In this document: piece by piece, positions 55,696-63,791 of the stretch
Layout of the letters: every line of letters starts with the position of its first letter
Position numbering within the stretch: the stretch's first letter is position 1
Source: Tenericutes bacterium MZ-XQ
Lineage (GTDB): Bacteria > Bacillota_I > Bacilli_A > Acholeplasmatales > Acholeplasmataceae
Length of the DNA stretch: 64,000 bases
Assembly: GCA_002838205.1 (NCBI GenBank)
Contig: CP017950.1
Coordinates: 1,308,858-1,372,857 of the forward strand
Direction of reading: 5' to 3'
Program-made: the position numbers and the translations under genes
Notes under the pieces: generated by a model
The model's database searches: none
The model's input: only the letters and a program-made list of their open reading frames with translations
Told to the model about the DNA's origin: nothing

Positions 55696-55697
55696 AA

Positions 55698-56084
55698 TTA
55701 CGCTCCTTTTTTAAATTCTCTTTTGAAAGCCTCAATCATTGCAGGCTTGCTTTTTCTTGCTGTACGTTTAATAAACCCTTTGTATGGTGAAGAAACAGCA
55801 TGTTCAAGGTATGATGCAAGCGGAACTGATTTGCTATTACCTTTCTTATCTGATCCTCCAACTTTTTTGGAGTTCTTAACGTACCTTACACCTTTATAAT
55901 CTTTTTTGATAAACCATGAATCACTAAAATGTGGAACTGAATCACCTTTTCCAACAGCTTGAGATAGGTTTCTTCTAAGAACTTCAGCTGAAGCATCAAG
56001 ACCTTTTTCAATTTGTGGTCTTAATGTCTTGTCTTTAAATTCTTTCAAAATATCTTCAAGTTGTTTTTCAATGCTATCAGACAT
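55698..56084 (-). CDS. HK97 gp10-like tail completion/connector protein
   Basis: A 128-residue basic protein. SIEKQLEDILKEFKDKT starts a helix, followed by the beta region common to HK97 gp10-like proteins, with many Lys and Arg near the end (RTARKSKPAMIEAFKREFKKGA). The frame is open 29 codons further upstream within the previous gene; the start here follows GGAG, although at long spacing. It overlaps the previous gene by eight bases. Confidence 0.7.
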   Translation of the reverse strand: MSDSIEKQLEDILKEFKDKTLRPQIEKGLDASAEVLRRNLSQAVGKGDSVPHFSDSWFIKKDYKGVRYVKNSKKVGGSDKKGNSKSVPLASYLEHAVSSPYKGFIKRTARKSKPAMIEAFKREFKKGA

Positions 56085-56445
56085 GATAAGTAAGATCTCC
56101 TTCGATTGTTCTAGTGAAATACTTACTTTGTGTGTCATAGATATTACCAACGAGATTATAATTAATTCCATTACTGATTAATATTGAAGCAATGTTGTTA
56201 TAGATTTCTTTAACTTCACTGCTTTTTTTACTGTTAATATAGATTTCAAATGTGGCTTCTCTAAGGATTGGTGTACCATCGCCAAATGAAATTGACTCAT
56301 CATATACTTCTTCTTGAATAACAATATACTTAGATGGTTTCTTATCGTTATCTTCATCCTGGTGTTCTTTATAAATCTTAAGAGTTGTAGATGCTAATGG
56401 TTTCAATAATTCCCAAAGTTTTGTATCAGGATATGGCATTTTCAA
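56077..56445 (-). CDS. Tail terminator/head-tail joining protein
   Basis: A 122-residue alpha/beta protein with a central strand pair (YIVIQEEVYDESISFGDG and TFEIYINSKK) like tail terminator proteins of siphophages. Function is assigned by position between the head-closure-like and gp10-like genes. It overlaps both neighbours. Confidence 0.6.
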   Translation of the reverse strand: MKMPYPDTKLWELLKPLASTTLKIYKEHQDEDNDKKPSKYIVIQEEVYDESISFGDGTPILREATFEIYINSKKSSEVKEIYNNIASILISNGINYNLVGNIYDTQSKYFTRTIEGDLTYHV

Positions 56446-56782
56446 TCAACTCCTTTAGTTCTTCATCGGTTGCAACAGTTAGGTTTAATCTAACCTTCTC
56501 AAATGATTCACCTTTTGCAATGTTATTAACCTCATAAACTTCAGACATATTTCTTGATTTTATGTAGATAAACTTATTATTTTTATATGCTTGTTTAAAG
56601 ATTTGTACGGTTGCGACCAGGTTGACATTGTTTGAATGTGCATTCCAAAATGTATTAGCACCAACTTCAGATACTTCACCAATAATTTTTTTATATGATT
56701 TAACCGATTTTATACGTTCACCATTAATTGGATCTTGTATAGTTTCGATATCAAATAGATAAATAGTTGCATTAGATTGCAT
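56426..56782 (-). CDS. Head-closure/head-tail adaptor protein
   Basis: A 118-residue beta-rich protein (NATIYLFDIETIQDPINGE..., YIKSRNMSEVYEVNNIAKG) resembling the compact barrel of head-closure adaptors (SPP1 gp16 type). The position after the connector and before the tail terminator is standard. It overlaps the neighbours by 11 and 20 bases. Confidence 0.6.
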   Translation of the reverse strand: MQSNATIYLFDIETIQDPINGERIKSVKSYKKIIGEVSEVGANTFWNAHSNNVNLVATVQIFKQAYKNNKFIYIKSRNMSEVYEVNNIAKGESFEKVRLNLTVATDEELKELIENAIS

Positions 56783-57071
56783 CAGGAATCACCACATATC
56801 TCAGTTTTTGTACATTGGACAAATACACTGGAGAGGTTTGAAACTCTCCAGGTACCATTTTTAAATTGTCCATGACAAATTGAACTAGGGCAACTACTGA
56901 CAGTTTATTCGTAAAAATAACTTCATCTTTTACACCAGCTTGCTGAAGATCAGCAATACCAGCTTCAATAAGCATTTCAATACGTGCATTTGTATCTTCA
57001 TCAGAAGTATCAAACCCAACTGCATATGTTATTTTTGCTTTGTTATCAATCATAAATTGGTCTTTTGTCAT
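56772..57071 (-). CDS. gp6-like head-tail connector
   Basis: A 99-residue helical protein starting MTKDQF behind GGTGATTATT. The helices (NARIEMLIEAGIADLQQAGV and VVALVQFVMDNLKM) match gp6-like connectors that extend the portal channel. It lies 26 bases behind the capsid gene. Confidence 0.75.
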   Translation of the reverse strand: MTKDQFMIDNKAKITYAVGFDTSDEDTNARIEMLIEAGIADLQQAGVKDEVIFTNKLSVVALVQFVMDNLKMVPGEFQTSPVYLSNVQKLRYVVIPDAI

Positions 57072-57097
57072 AATAATCACCCTTTATCAAATATTAT

Positions 57098-58294
57098 TTA
57101 GACAGCCGCAGTCTTTAAGAAAACAAATCCTGAAGCATCTGCTACTTTACCATCTGCGATTAATGTTGATTTTTCAATCCATTCATCAGTTGCTTCATCA
57201 TAGTATTTTCTATATGTTAACTGAAGATTTGAATTTAAAATCCATTCTGATAAATCACCAAATACTAACCATACTGTGTTTACTGCAGCACCTTCTAGAT
57301 TTGGTAGATAATCAACAATCTCAACAGGATATCCTAAGAATGTACGATCTTGTTTGCCACCGATACCCATTGTTACACGTGCTACTGGTTGACCAGTTGA
57401 ATCAACCATACCAGCCATATAGCTATCCCAAGTTGCTTTAGATACATAAATTGCATTTCCAGCTTGTTGAGAATAAGCATTCTTGATTTTTGATATGAAT
57501 TTCTTCATCCAGCCATTATATGTTGCATCTGCTGTACCAAATACATATTTTTGACCAGCAACTATTCTAGGATCATTTAAGATACCTAAAGGTTGCCCAA
57601 CACCAGTACCACTAAATACTGATGCTTCAACAGCTTTAATGATTGCTCTTGTGATTGCTCTAGCAATCATTTGTTCAAATGCATCAAGTGTTGCAACGCT
57701 AGCTTCTAATGAAGTTGCAATGCGAACTTGAAGCTTGTAATAACCAAATGATACATAAGTATCCGCTTGAAGTTTTTTCTTCTCAGAAACCGCACCTTCA
57801 CCGACCCATGCAGCTTCTGGTTTTAATGAACTAATTGCAATTCTTACTCCACCTGTAACATTAGCACGAGTAATTCTTTGGAATACATTACCATATGTTT
57901 CAAGTTCTTCAATCACTCTATTCATGATTGTAGTAGGAACTAACGCTGATACATCAGTTGTAGTGGTTGTTGCATCTGCTCTTAATTCTGCAGGTACAGT
58001 TCCACCATTTCTAACATATGCCATGAATGCCTTACGGTATTCTTTTGTAGCTCTTGGATCTAAATCATCTTCACCATTCAAACCAGATGCACTTCTTTGA
58101 TTGAAGTTAGATACATCAGTAATCTTTACTGGTATTGTAGCTAATGCTTTTTGAAGAGCTGTTCTTTCTTCATTCAAAGTGCCATACTCTGTTGTAAGAG
58201 TATTGATTTGTTCTACATTTTCTGCAGTTTCAATTTCTGCAGCAATTTCATTCATTCTTTTTTCTTTTGCATTAATTTGTTCTAAAATTGTCAT
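57098..58294 (-). CDS. HK97-fold major capsid protein
   Basis: A 398-residue capsid subunit. The N-terminal 95 residues form a charged coiled coil, the delta domain that is normally removed by the prohead protease. The mature part includes FMAYVRNGG, TTTDVSALVPTTIMNRVIEEL, the VGEGAVSEK E-loop region, and a C-terminal strand block. It overlaps the protease gene by four bases. Confidence 0.93.
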   Translation of the reverse strand: MTILEQINAKEKRMNEIAAEIETAENVEQINTLTTEYGTLNEERTALQKALATIPVKITDVSNFNQRSASGLNGEDDLDPRATKEYRKAFMAYVRNGGTVPAELRADATTTTTDVSALVPTTIMNRVIEELETYGNVFQRITRANVTGGVRIAISSLKPEAAWVGEGAVSEKKKLQADTYVSFGYYKLQVRIATSLEASVATLDAFEQMIARAITRAIIKAVEASVFSGTGVGQPLGILNDPRIVAGQKYVFGTADATYNGWMKKFISKIKNAYSQQAGNAIYVSKATWDSYMAGMVDSTGQPVARVTMGIGGKQDRTFLGYPVEIVDYLPNLEGAAVNTVWLVFGDLSEWILNSNLQLTYRKYYDEATDEWIEKSTLIADGKVADASGFVFLKTAAV

Positions 58295-58962
58295 TTTATA
58301 TTTCCTCCTAGATTTTTAATTTTGAACAATGCTTTTCTTTTTGCTATTTCAAGTTCTTCACTGTTCACCAACAATGCTGATCGAGCACTCTCCAGTGCTT
58401 TCTTTTCGTTCTCCAACGTATCAGATTCTTGTCTAGCATATATTTCAGTGTCTCTGTAGGCTGGGAAGTTCACAGCACTTACTTCAAAGACTCTTGAAAT
58501 CTCGGTGATTTTTCTTCTTGGCACATCTGCTTCTAAGTCGCTCCACTCATGAGCAGCAACTTGAAACATAAATGACATACCATCAACATCTCCACGCTTT
58601 ACAGCTGAATGAAGATTTTTGGCTTCTGTGTTATTTGCAATATCAAGCTTTGCAATAACTTTCAAGCCCTTATCATCAACGGTAAGTTGTAGGGTTGAGT
58701 TTTCATTGTTTCTTCTAGATCTTGCTAATGCAAGTTTAGTATCATCATGATTAACTAAAAGAACAACATCTTCTAATGCCTCATCTTTAATGGCATCTCT
58801 AGCAATGGATTCAATCCACCAATCATTACCAATAACAGTTTCTGACTCAAATACTACTGCATAACCTTCTATTGTTGCAGTACCATCATCGGTATTTTCT
58901 TCTACATTAATATCAACTAGATTGAAAGCTCTTTGAGCTCTTATTTCATTGTCCAGTTTCAT
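58291..58962 (-). CDS. Prohead protease (HK97 gp4-like, U35)
   Basis: A 223-residue serine protease that trims the capsid delta domain. IEGYAVVFE opens the fold, VVLLVNHDDTKLA contains the catalytic His and GDVDGMSFMF the Ser. The C-terminal 50 residues are a coiled coil that could act as scaffold. It overlaps the portal gene by 17 bases. Confidence 0.92.
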   Translation of the reverse strand: MKLDNEIRAQRAFNLVDINVEENTDDGTATIEGYAVVFESETVIGNDWWIESIARDAIKDEALEDVVLLVNHDDTKLALARSRRNNENSTLQLTVDDKGLKVIAKLDIANNTEAKNLHSAVKRGDVDGMSFMFQVAAHEWSDLEADVPRRKITEISRVFEVSAVNFPAYRDTEIYARQESDTLENEKKALESARSALLVNSEELEIAKRKALFKIKNLGGNIK

Positions 58963-60172
58963 CGTTATCCTCCTCGTTATTACTAACTTTATTTTTTAAC
59001 TGATATGCATCAATAATGTCTTTACTAACAAAGTTTAATGAAACTCTATCTTCTCCACCATCAGGTTCATATCCTATGAGTTCTCTTTGTTCATCCCTGG
59101 AGATGTAATTTTGTGGACCCATGAGCTTGATGATTTCTAATTTTGTTTTCATAGACAAATGATTCACCAATTTGTCATAAACTTTTATTTGATTATCATG
59201 CTGTCTATCAATATGTTTGAATAAAACATAAGTTGCAGCTTGTTCAATCGCAATCTTGAATGGTTCTATATTCTTCTGATACAGTGTTTGCCATTCGTTC
59301 TCTGTCGCATCACCAGTTAAAATCTTCATTGATACACCAAAGTTCATTAAAGCGGTTTTCTCAAGATGCTCTAAGACTTTCTCATCAACAACTTGTGATG
59401 ATATATTCATAGGCTCAAACTTGCCATCTACTCCAAGAGTTGCAAATGCACCGTTACCTGTATTCAAGTTTTGAATAAACTCTTCTTTAAACTGATCCAG
59501 TGCTTCTTTACCCATTTGTGACTTAGCACTTAGAACACCTTTAAGTTGCATCGATGTTTCTAATGCTTTTGGCATAAGAGTTGTAACCTGGTCATAGATT
59601 TTTAATTTCTTGAGAAGATCGGCTCTATTCTCTTTTCCAAAATAGTAATCATCCCCATAGTGTTTTCTAAAATGAATGACATCATTATAGGCTACGCTAT
59701 AGATTCCACCATTTACGATTTTGAATACGATCATATAACTATTCGTTTTTTCATCGTATATCATATCTTCTGACTCAGAATTGATTGGAAAGATTGATTC
59801 TAATTTAGTTGTTACACTGCCATCACCAAACTCATATTGTTTGTATTCTGGAAACCAATATGCATTTTCTTTAACTTCCAACCTATAAGCTGTCCAGTAA
59901 AGCATATCTTTTAAAGTCATTAGCTGATTTGGTTTACCCATAAACAGTTTATTTATGTCATCTTTGTTAGGAGTGACTAAACCATTTTTAACTTTCACTG
60001 ATTTAAGAATCATTTTTGATGACTCTTCAGCTATCGTATGGATACAAGCTCTAACAACTGATGCCTCGTACACATTAATATTTGGTGATGAAGATAAATA
60101 ATTTTTATAACTATATGCATGAGGTTCTGTCTTACTTCTAAATACTGATTTTAAATAATCTAAAAATCCCAT
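58946..60172 (-). CDS. Portal protein (HK97 family)
   Basis: A 408-residue portal subunit; twelve form the DNA channel. VVRACIHTIAEESSKM, LMTLKDMLYWTAYRLEVKENAYW and FGVSMKILTGDATENEW are family-typical segments, the last close to the clip and stem. The length is slightly short for the family but complete. It lies three bases after the large terminase. Confidence 0.93.
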   Translation of the reverse strand: MGFLDYLKSVFRSKTEPHAYSYKNYLSSSPNINVYEASVVRACIHTIAEESSKMILKSVKVKNGLVTPNKDDINKLFMGKPNQLMTLKDMLYWTAYRLEVKENAYWFPEYKQYEFGDGSVTTKLESIFPINSESEDMIYDEKTNSYMIVFKIVNGGIYSVAYNDVIHFRKHYGDDYYFGKENRADLLKKLKIYDQVTTLMPKALETSMQLKGVLSAKSQMGKEALDQFKEEFIQNLNTGNGAFATLGVDGKFEPMNISSQVVDEKVLEHLEKTALMNFGVSMKILTGDATENEWQTLYQKNIEPFKIAIEQAATYVLFKHIDRQHDNQIKVYDKLVNHLSMKTKLEIIKLMGPQNYISRDEQRELIGYEPDGGEDRVSLNFVSKDIIDAYQLKNKVSNNEEDNDETGQ

Positions 60173-60174
60173 TT

Positions 60175-61866
60175 TTAATCACCACCCATATCCATTAGCG
60201 TTTCAAAATCTGCTTGATACATTGATTTCACTGCATATGCAATCATCATACTCACCGCTCCATCTATTCTTGTTGTTGATGACTGTACTTTTACAGGCAT
60301 TATCAACCCTGAATTATTTGTTTTAACAGCTACATTCATTAAATTCCATTTTGTGAGTTCGTTGTTTTGATAATTCACATAATGATCTTTAAAGTCAGCT
60401 CCTAAGGATCTCATCGGATTACTTAAAACTGAATAATCCATTCTTATCTTTTCTGTAACACCTTGACCAAACTTGTACTCTAAATCTTTAATAAGACCTT
60501 TTGCGTTCCATTGGTCATATCCAAACTTGAATGGTTTGAGTTTATATTTTTCATATAACTCCCAATACCATGCTGTGATTGCTTCATATGTAACTTCATT
60601 ACCAGGAAGAATTCTAACTAATCCTTTTTGAGCTAGACTGTGATAGTCTTTTCTTTCAAGGTTTGTTCTATTCTCACTATTGGCTTTTGATTCTGGTATG
60701 AAATACATGACTGAGAAAAACTTCTTCCTGCCTTTTTGAATGAGTATTGATGCGGCTGTAAGGTCTGTAGTTTCTGACAAGTCGATGCCACCTACATAGA
60801 AACTTTCTCTAAAATCTTCTAAATCAAATGATTCATCATTTTCTATCTCATTGTGTAATAACCATGAGATAGCTTTGTTTTGCTTCATATTGAAGTCTTT
60901 GCATAAAATGAATGCTCTGTCTTCATTAGATGATCTTGCTTTCTCAACGTTATCTTCTAAGTACTCCCATTGTTTGATAACTCCCATTGAAGGATTTGAC
61001 TTCCACCATGAGTTTCTATCAGTCCATATTTCATTTTCGTTATCTTGGGTATATAACCAGGGAAGCAATGATTCATCATCAATTTCTCTTTTTAAGACTT
61101 TTCTTGCATAAGCTAAACGCTTATCTAAATATCCATCATCGACAATACCTTCAGTAGTAATTTCAATGATGATTGGATCTTCAACAACTGAAGCTGATTG
61201 CCATATACTCATGAAGATTGTATTTTCACGCATCTCATGAACCTCATCGATGACTGCTTTTGTGATGTTACGACCTTCTTTGTTTTTCTGTCTTTCTGAA
61301 ATCTTAAAGACTCTCGATCTGTTCTTAATGTTTTTGAGTCCTTTTTTGTTTCTATGTGTATGCTTACCATCAGGATCGATAGCTTCTCTCATACTATCAA
61401 TCTCCTGGAAGACTAGATCTGCTTGTGCATCATCATTTGATGAACAACATATATCTTGACCACCACTGCCTATAAACAAGTCAGTATTACAATCAGATGC
61501 CGCAAGTGTTGTTTTTCCATTCTTACGTGCGATTAATAATAAAATTTGTTTGTACTTTCTAATACCACTAGATTTTTTAAAGCTATAGATGACTTCGAGT
61601 AATGCTTTCTCCCACTTCATCAGCTTTAATGGTTTTCCATAAAATCTATTCTTAGATTGTTTACATAGTGTTTCAGTAAACTCTATTCTGATATGAGCAT
61701 CAGTTGGATCATACTCATAATGTTTTAAATCTTTATAACAGTTGTGTAGTACTTGTTTCATCTCTTGGCCAACAAACCAACCTTTTTCGAATACCATCTT
61801 GTAGTAGTCAAGGAAATAACTAAAGACTCCATTAATGGTTGTGTTTTCAAGATTGACCTTATTCAT
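60175..61866 (-). CDS. Terminase large subunit
   Basis: A 563-residue packaging motor. Walker A-like LLIARKNGKTTLAA (about 108-121), Walker B AVIDEVHEMRE (about 205-215) and nuclease-site GGIDLSETTDLTA (about 362-374) are in order. It pumps and cuts phage DNA with the small subunit. It overlaps the small terminase-like gene by eight bases. Confidence 0.95.
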   Translation of the reverse strand: MNKVNLENTTINGVFSYFLDYYKMVFEKGWFVGQEMKQVLHNCYKDLKHYEYDPTDAHIRIEFTETLCKQSKNRFYGKPLKLMKWEKALLEVIYSFKKSSGIRKYKQILLLIARKNGKTTLAASDCNTDLFIGSGGQDICCSSNDDAQADLVFQEIDSMREAIDPDGKHTHRNKKGLKNIKNRSRVFKISERQKNKEGRNITKAVIDEVHEMRENTIFMSIWQSASVVEDPIIIEITTEGIVDDGYLDKRLAYARKVLKREIDDESLLPWLYTQDNENEIWTDRNSWWKSNPSMGVIKQWEYLEDNVEKARSSNEDRAFILCKDFNMKQNKAISWLLHNEIENDESFDLEDFRESFYVGGIDLSETTDLTAASILIQKGRKKFFSVMYFIPESKANSENRTNLERKDYHSLAQKGLVRILPGNEVTYEAITAWYWELYEKYKLKPFKFGYDQWNAKGLIKDLEYKFGQGVTEKIRMDYSVLSNPMRSLGADFKDHYVNYQNNELTKWNLMNVAVKTNNSGLIMPVKVQSSTTRIDGAVSMMIAYAVKSMYQADFETLMDMGGD

Positions 61867-62182
61867 TGTCTATCCTTTTTCTTTTCTTAAAGGCTTCTAT
61901 TGGATCACCTGATTGTTCACCACTAGTTTCATTACCCATGATTTTATTTAGTACTACTATCTGATTTGCATACACTTGTTTTAGTTTAGTAATAACTTTA
62001 GCTGCTTCAGAAATCCTTTGTTTAGTTTTATCTGTAGGATGTACAATGACTAACGGTAAATCATTTAGTTTATCAATGTGTTTTTTCGTATCAATTAAAT
62101 CTAATATAAAATCTTTATTTAATTCATAGACATCTTTCATATCTCTAGATTCAAATAGACCTTTATAATCTTTTAATTCCAT
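61859..62182 (-). CDS. Small terminase, P27-like
   Basis: A 107-residue helical protein starting MELKDYKGLFES behind AAGGAG. The second half (LVIVHPTDKTKQRISEAAKVITKLKQVY) resembles the oligomerisation helices of P27-family small terminases. Position immediately before the large subunit supports it. The frame is open 21 codons upstream, into GC-rich noncoding sequence, without a ribosome binding site. Confidence 0.7.
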   Translation of the reverse strand: MELKDYKGLFESRDMKDVYELNKDFILDLIDTKKHIDKLNDLPLVIVHPTDKTKQRISEAAKVITKLKQVYANQIVVLNKIMGNETSGEQSGDPIEAFKKRKRIDNE

Positions 62183-62254
62183 ATGATCTCCTTTGCTTAA
62201 CTTTTTGAACCATAACACCTTTTTTTGATTGGAGTCATTTTTCAAAAATATTTT

Positions 62255-62335
62255 TTTTCAAAATTTCGGTTGCGAGGAAAGTTACCTTGCTGGGGGGCTA
62301 ACAGCACTACCCATTTTCTTCATCAACAGGGGGGG
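62255..62335. other. GC-rich candidate cos region
   Basis: Between the HNH and small terminase genes a stretch with TGCTG/CAGCA hairpin arms and runs of six and seven G residues (about 62293-62298 and 62329-62335) stands out in very AT-rich surroundings. Phages with an HNH next to the terminase are mostly cos-type, with cos near this place. Confidence 0.4.
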
Positions 62336-62999
62336 TATACTGTGAGAACCATCTATTAATGTATTCTTGCCATTCTACTTTGTATTGCTTTCTATAGTCA
62401 TTAACATTTTCTAAACGGTTTAAACATTCTTCTTGTGTTGCATCCATAAGGATTACTGCATCTACTTGTAAGTCATTGATGATTCTATCTCTATCAAATG
62501 TATTTGGATAACCACTAATGATCCAAGCTGTCTTCCATTTACCATATCTTGTCTTGATGTGGTCAAGTAACAAATCCCTTACACTGAAGAGATTTCTTTT
62601 AACTGCTGGCACTTCTTGATATGTTGGCATTAATGTGATTGCTTCTTGAAGCTTGTCAAGATCTACTACTATATCACTGTATCCCTTGTTCTCTTTGACA
62701 TATGTTGTCTTACCGCTTAAAGGTGGACCAAACACTAGGATCACTTCTTTATGTGTAATAAATCTTCCATGCTCTTCATTATGGCACTTATGACAGATGA
62801 CCTCTACATTATCTTTATTAAGTGATTTGGAATAATCATCATAATCACTACCTTTTAAGTGTTTGATATGATGCACTTCTAACTGTGATGTATCTGTGAA
62901 TACCTTATGGCATCTATTACATACACCACCATTCTCTATGATGACTACTTCTCTAAATGATCTCCATGTTCTACTTGTATAAAACTTATGTCCTGGCAT
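62307..62999 (-). CDS. HNH endonuclease fused to a P-loop kinase
   Basis: A 230-residue protein. Residues 1-80 form an HNH domain with zinc pairs CNRC and CHKC and the LEVHHIKHL catalytic stretch. Residues 85-230 begin with Walker A GPPLSGKTT and continue as a small nucleotide or polynucleotide kinase-like domain (VVDLDKLQ, WIISGYPNTFDRDR). HNH proteins beside terminase assist DNA packaging in HK97-type phages; the kinase-like half is less usual and could repair or phosphorylate ends. Its ATG overlaps the stop of the preceding gene (TAATG). Confidence 0.8.
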   Translation of the reverse strand: MPGHKFYTSRTWRSFREVVIIENGGVCNRCHKVFTDTSQLEVHHIKHLKGSDYDDYSKSLNKDNVEVICHKCHNEEHGRFITHKEVILVFGPPLSGKTTYVKENKGYSDIVVDLDKLQEAITLMPTYQEVPAVKRNLFSVRDLLLDHIKTRYGKWKTAWIISGYPNTFDRDRIINDLQVDAVILMDATQEECLNRLENVNDYRKQYKVEWQEYINRWFSQYTPPVDEENG

Positions 63000-63487
63000 T
63001 ACCAATCATTATCCTCTTTTAGTTTGTGTGCCTTCTTCTCTAGTTCTAGCTTCTTAACCTTGAGTTGATGGTCCATTGGATTATCAGTGACAGGATCTTT
63101 AGTATCCTTTGTATAATGCTTAAGAAGTTTCCATGCAGCACTCTCAGAAGGTGGATATTTCTTATGTACTATCTTTCTAGTAACCTTTATCTCGTTCTTT
63201 TCATTAAGTACTTCATTCTCAGTAACTTCTGCTTCTTTCTCTTCATATCCTAATGCTAGCTTGAGCATTGCATCATACAACTCAGGTACTAATACTTGAC
63301 CTCTATATTTTCTTGCTTCAAACAATGCTGCAGATAAGATACCATATTCTCTCTTGTATTTAATCCATGTGTTTTTGGATATACCTAATCGAGTGTATAT
63401 TTGTGTCTCTGTAGCATTGGTGTGAATAATCCAATTCTTTATCTCAGGTATTCGGATTTTAACTTGTTGCCATTTAGAGTCTGCCAT
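62999..63487 (-). CDS. Phage helix-turn-helix protein, small-terminase-like
   Basis: A 162-residue protein starting MADSKWQQVK behind GAAGGTGAT. Residues 10-50 contain a helix-turn-helix (ATETQIYTRLGISKNTWIKY), followed by a middle region common in Firmicute phage proteins before terminase (LALGYEEKEAEVTENE, PPSESAAWKLLKHY). It may be the DNA-recognition small terminase, with the P27-like gene an alternative; both cannot be ruled out. It is the first gene of the visible late operon. Confidence 0.7.
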   Translation of the reverse strand: MADSKWQQVKIRIPEIKNWIIHTNATETQIYTRLGISKNTWIKYKREYGILSAALFEARKYRGQVLVPELYDAMLKLALGYEEKEAEVTENEVLNEKNEIKVTRKIVHKKYPPSESAAWKLLKHYTKDTKDPVTDNPMDHQLKVKKLELEKKAHKLKEDNDW

Positions 63488-63603
63488 ATAATCACCTTCG
63501 TTTTTGTTGCGTAAGTTCATACCCCATATAGGATTAAACGGTTATCTAATATTTTGAAAAAAAATAAATAACCGCAGTTTCTACTATATTTAGTTCTTAT
63601 TTC

Positions 63604-63650
63604 AGGCTCTAGAGATCAGTGCAAAGGATGGAAAGACTGTCCTAGAACCT
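63604..63650 (-). ncRNA. Structured leader hairpin of the late operon
   Basis: Arms AGGTTCTAG (63642-63650) and CTAGAGCCT (63604-63612) pair over nine positions with one G-U, enclosing a second CAGT/ACTG stem (63636-63639 / 63617-63620). It lies in the 5' untranslated stretch between a promoter-like sequence and the first late gene. No tRNA or known riboswitch pattern fits. Confidence 0.4.
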
Positions 63651-63680
63651 CAAATAAAAACTACACTTGTCCTCACCTTC

Positions 63681-63709
63681 AAATTAAAGATATCCATGTA
63701 ACGTGTCAA
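63681..63709 (-). promoter_or_regulatory. Promoter-like sequence of the late operon
   Basis: TTGACA (63704-63709), 17-base spacer, TAATTT (63681-63686) on the minus strand. A CATTAC-TAC-GTAATG palindrome (63745-63759) lies just upstream and could bind a regulator. The 302-base gap 63488-63789 holds these elements, the hairpin and a terminator, and no credible gene. Confidence 0.5.
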
Positions 63710-63763
63710 TCCCATTTTTGCTTTTAAATAAAATATTGTGCACCCATTACTACGTAATGATGC

Positions 63764-63791
63764 TAAAAAAAGAAGGCATTAACCTTCTTTT
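63764..63791 (-). terminator. Terminator after the PcfJ-like gene
   Basis: Stem AAAGAAGG / CCTTCTTT with a six-base loop and T run on the minus strand. Confidence 0.8.

Noticed and set aside
57040-57441. Rightward 133-residue frame across the capsid gene end
   Set aside because: Antisense shadow of the capsid and connector genes with low-complexity Leu/His composition.
63604-63650. tRNA or known riboswitch in the prophage leader
   Set aside because: Neither D/T-arm signatures nor a known riboswitch core could be fitted; only a hairpin is supported.
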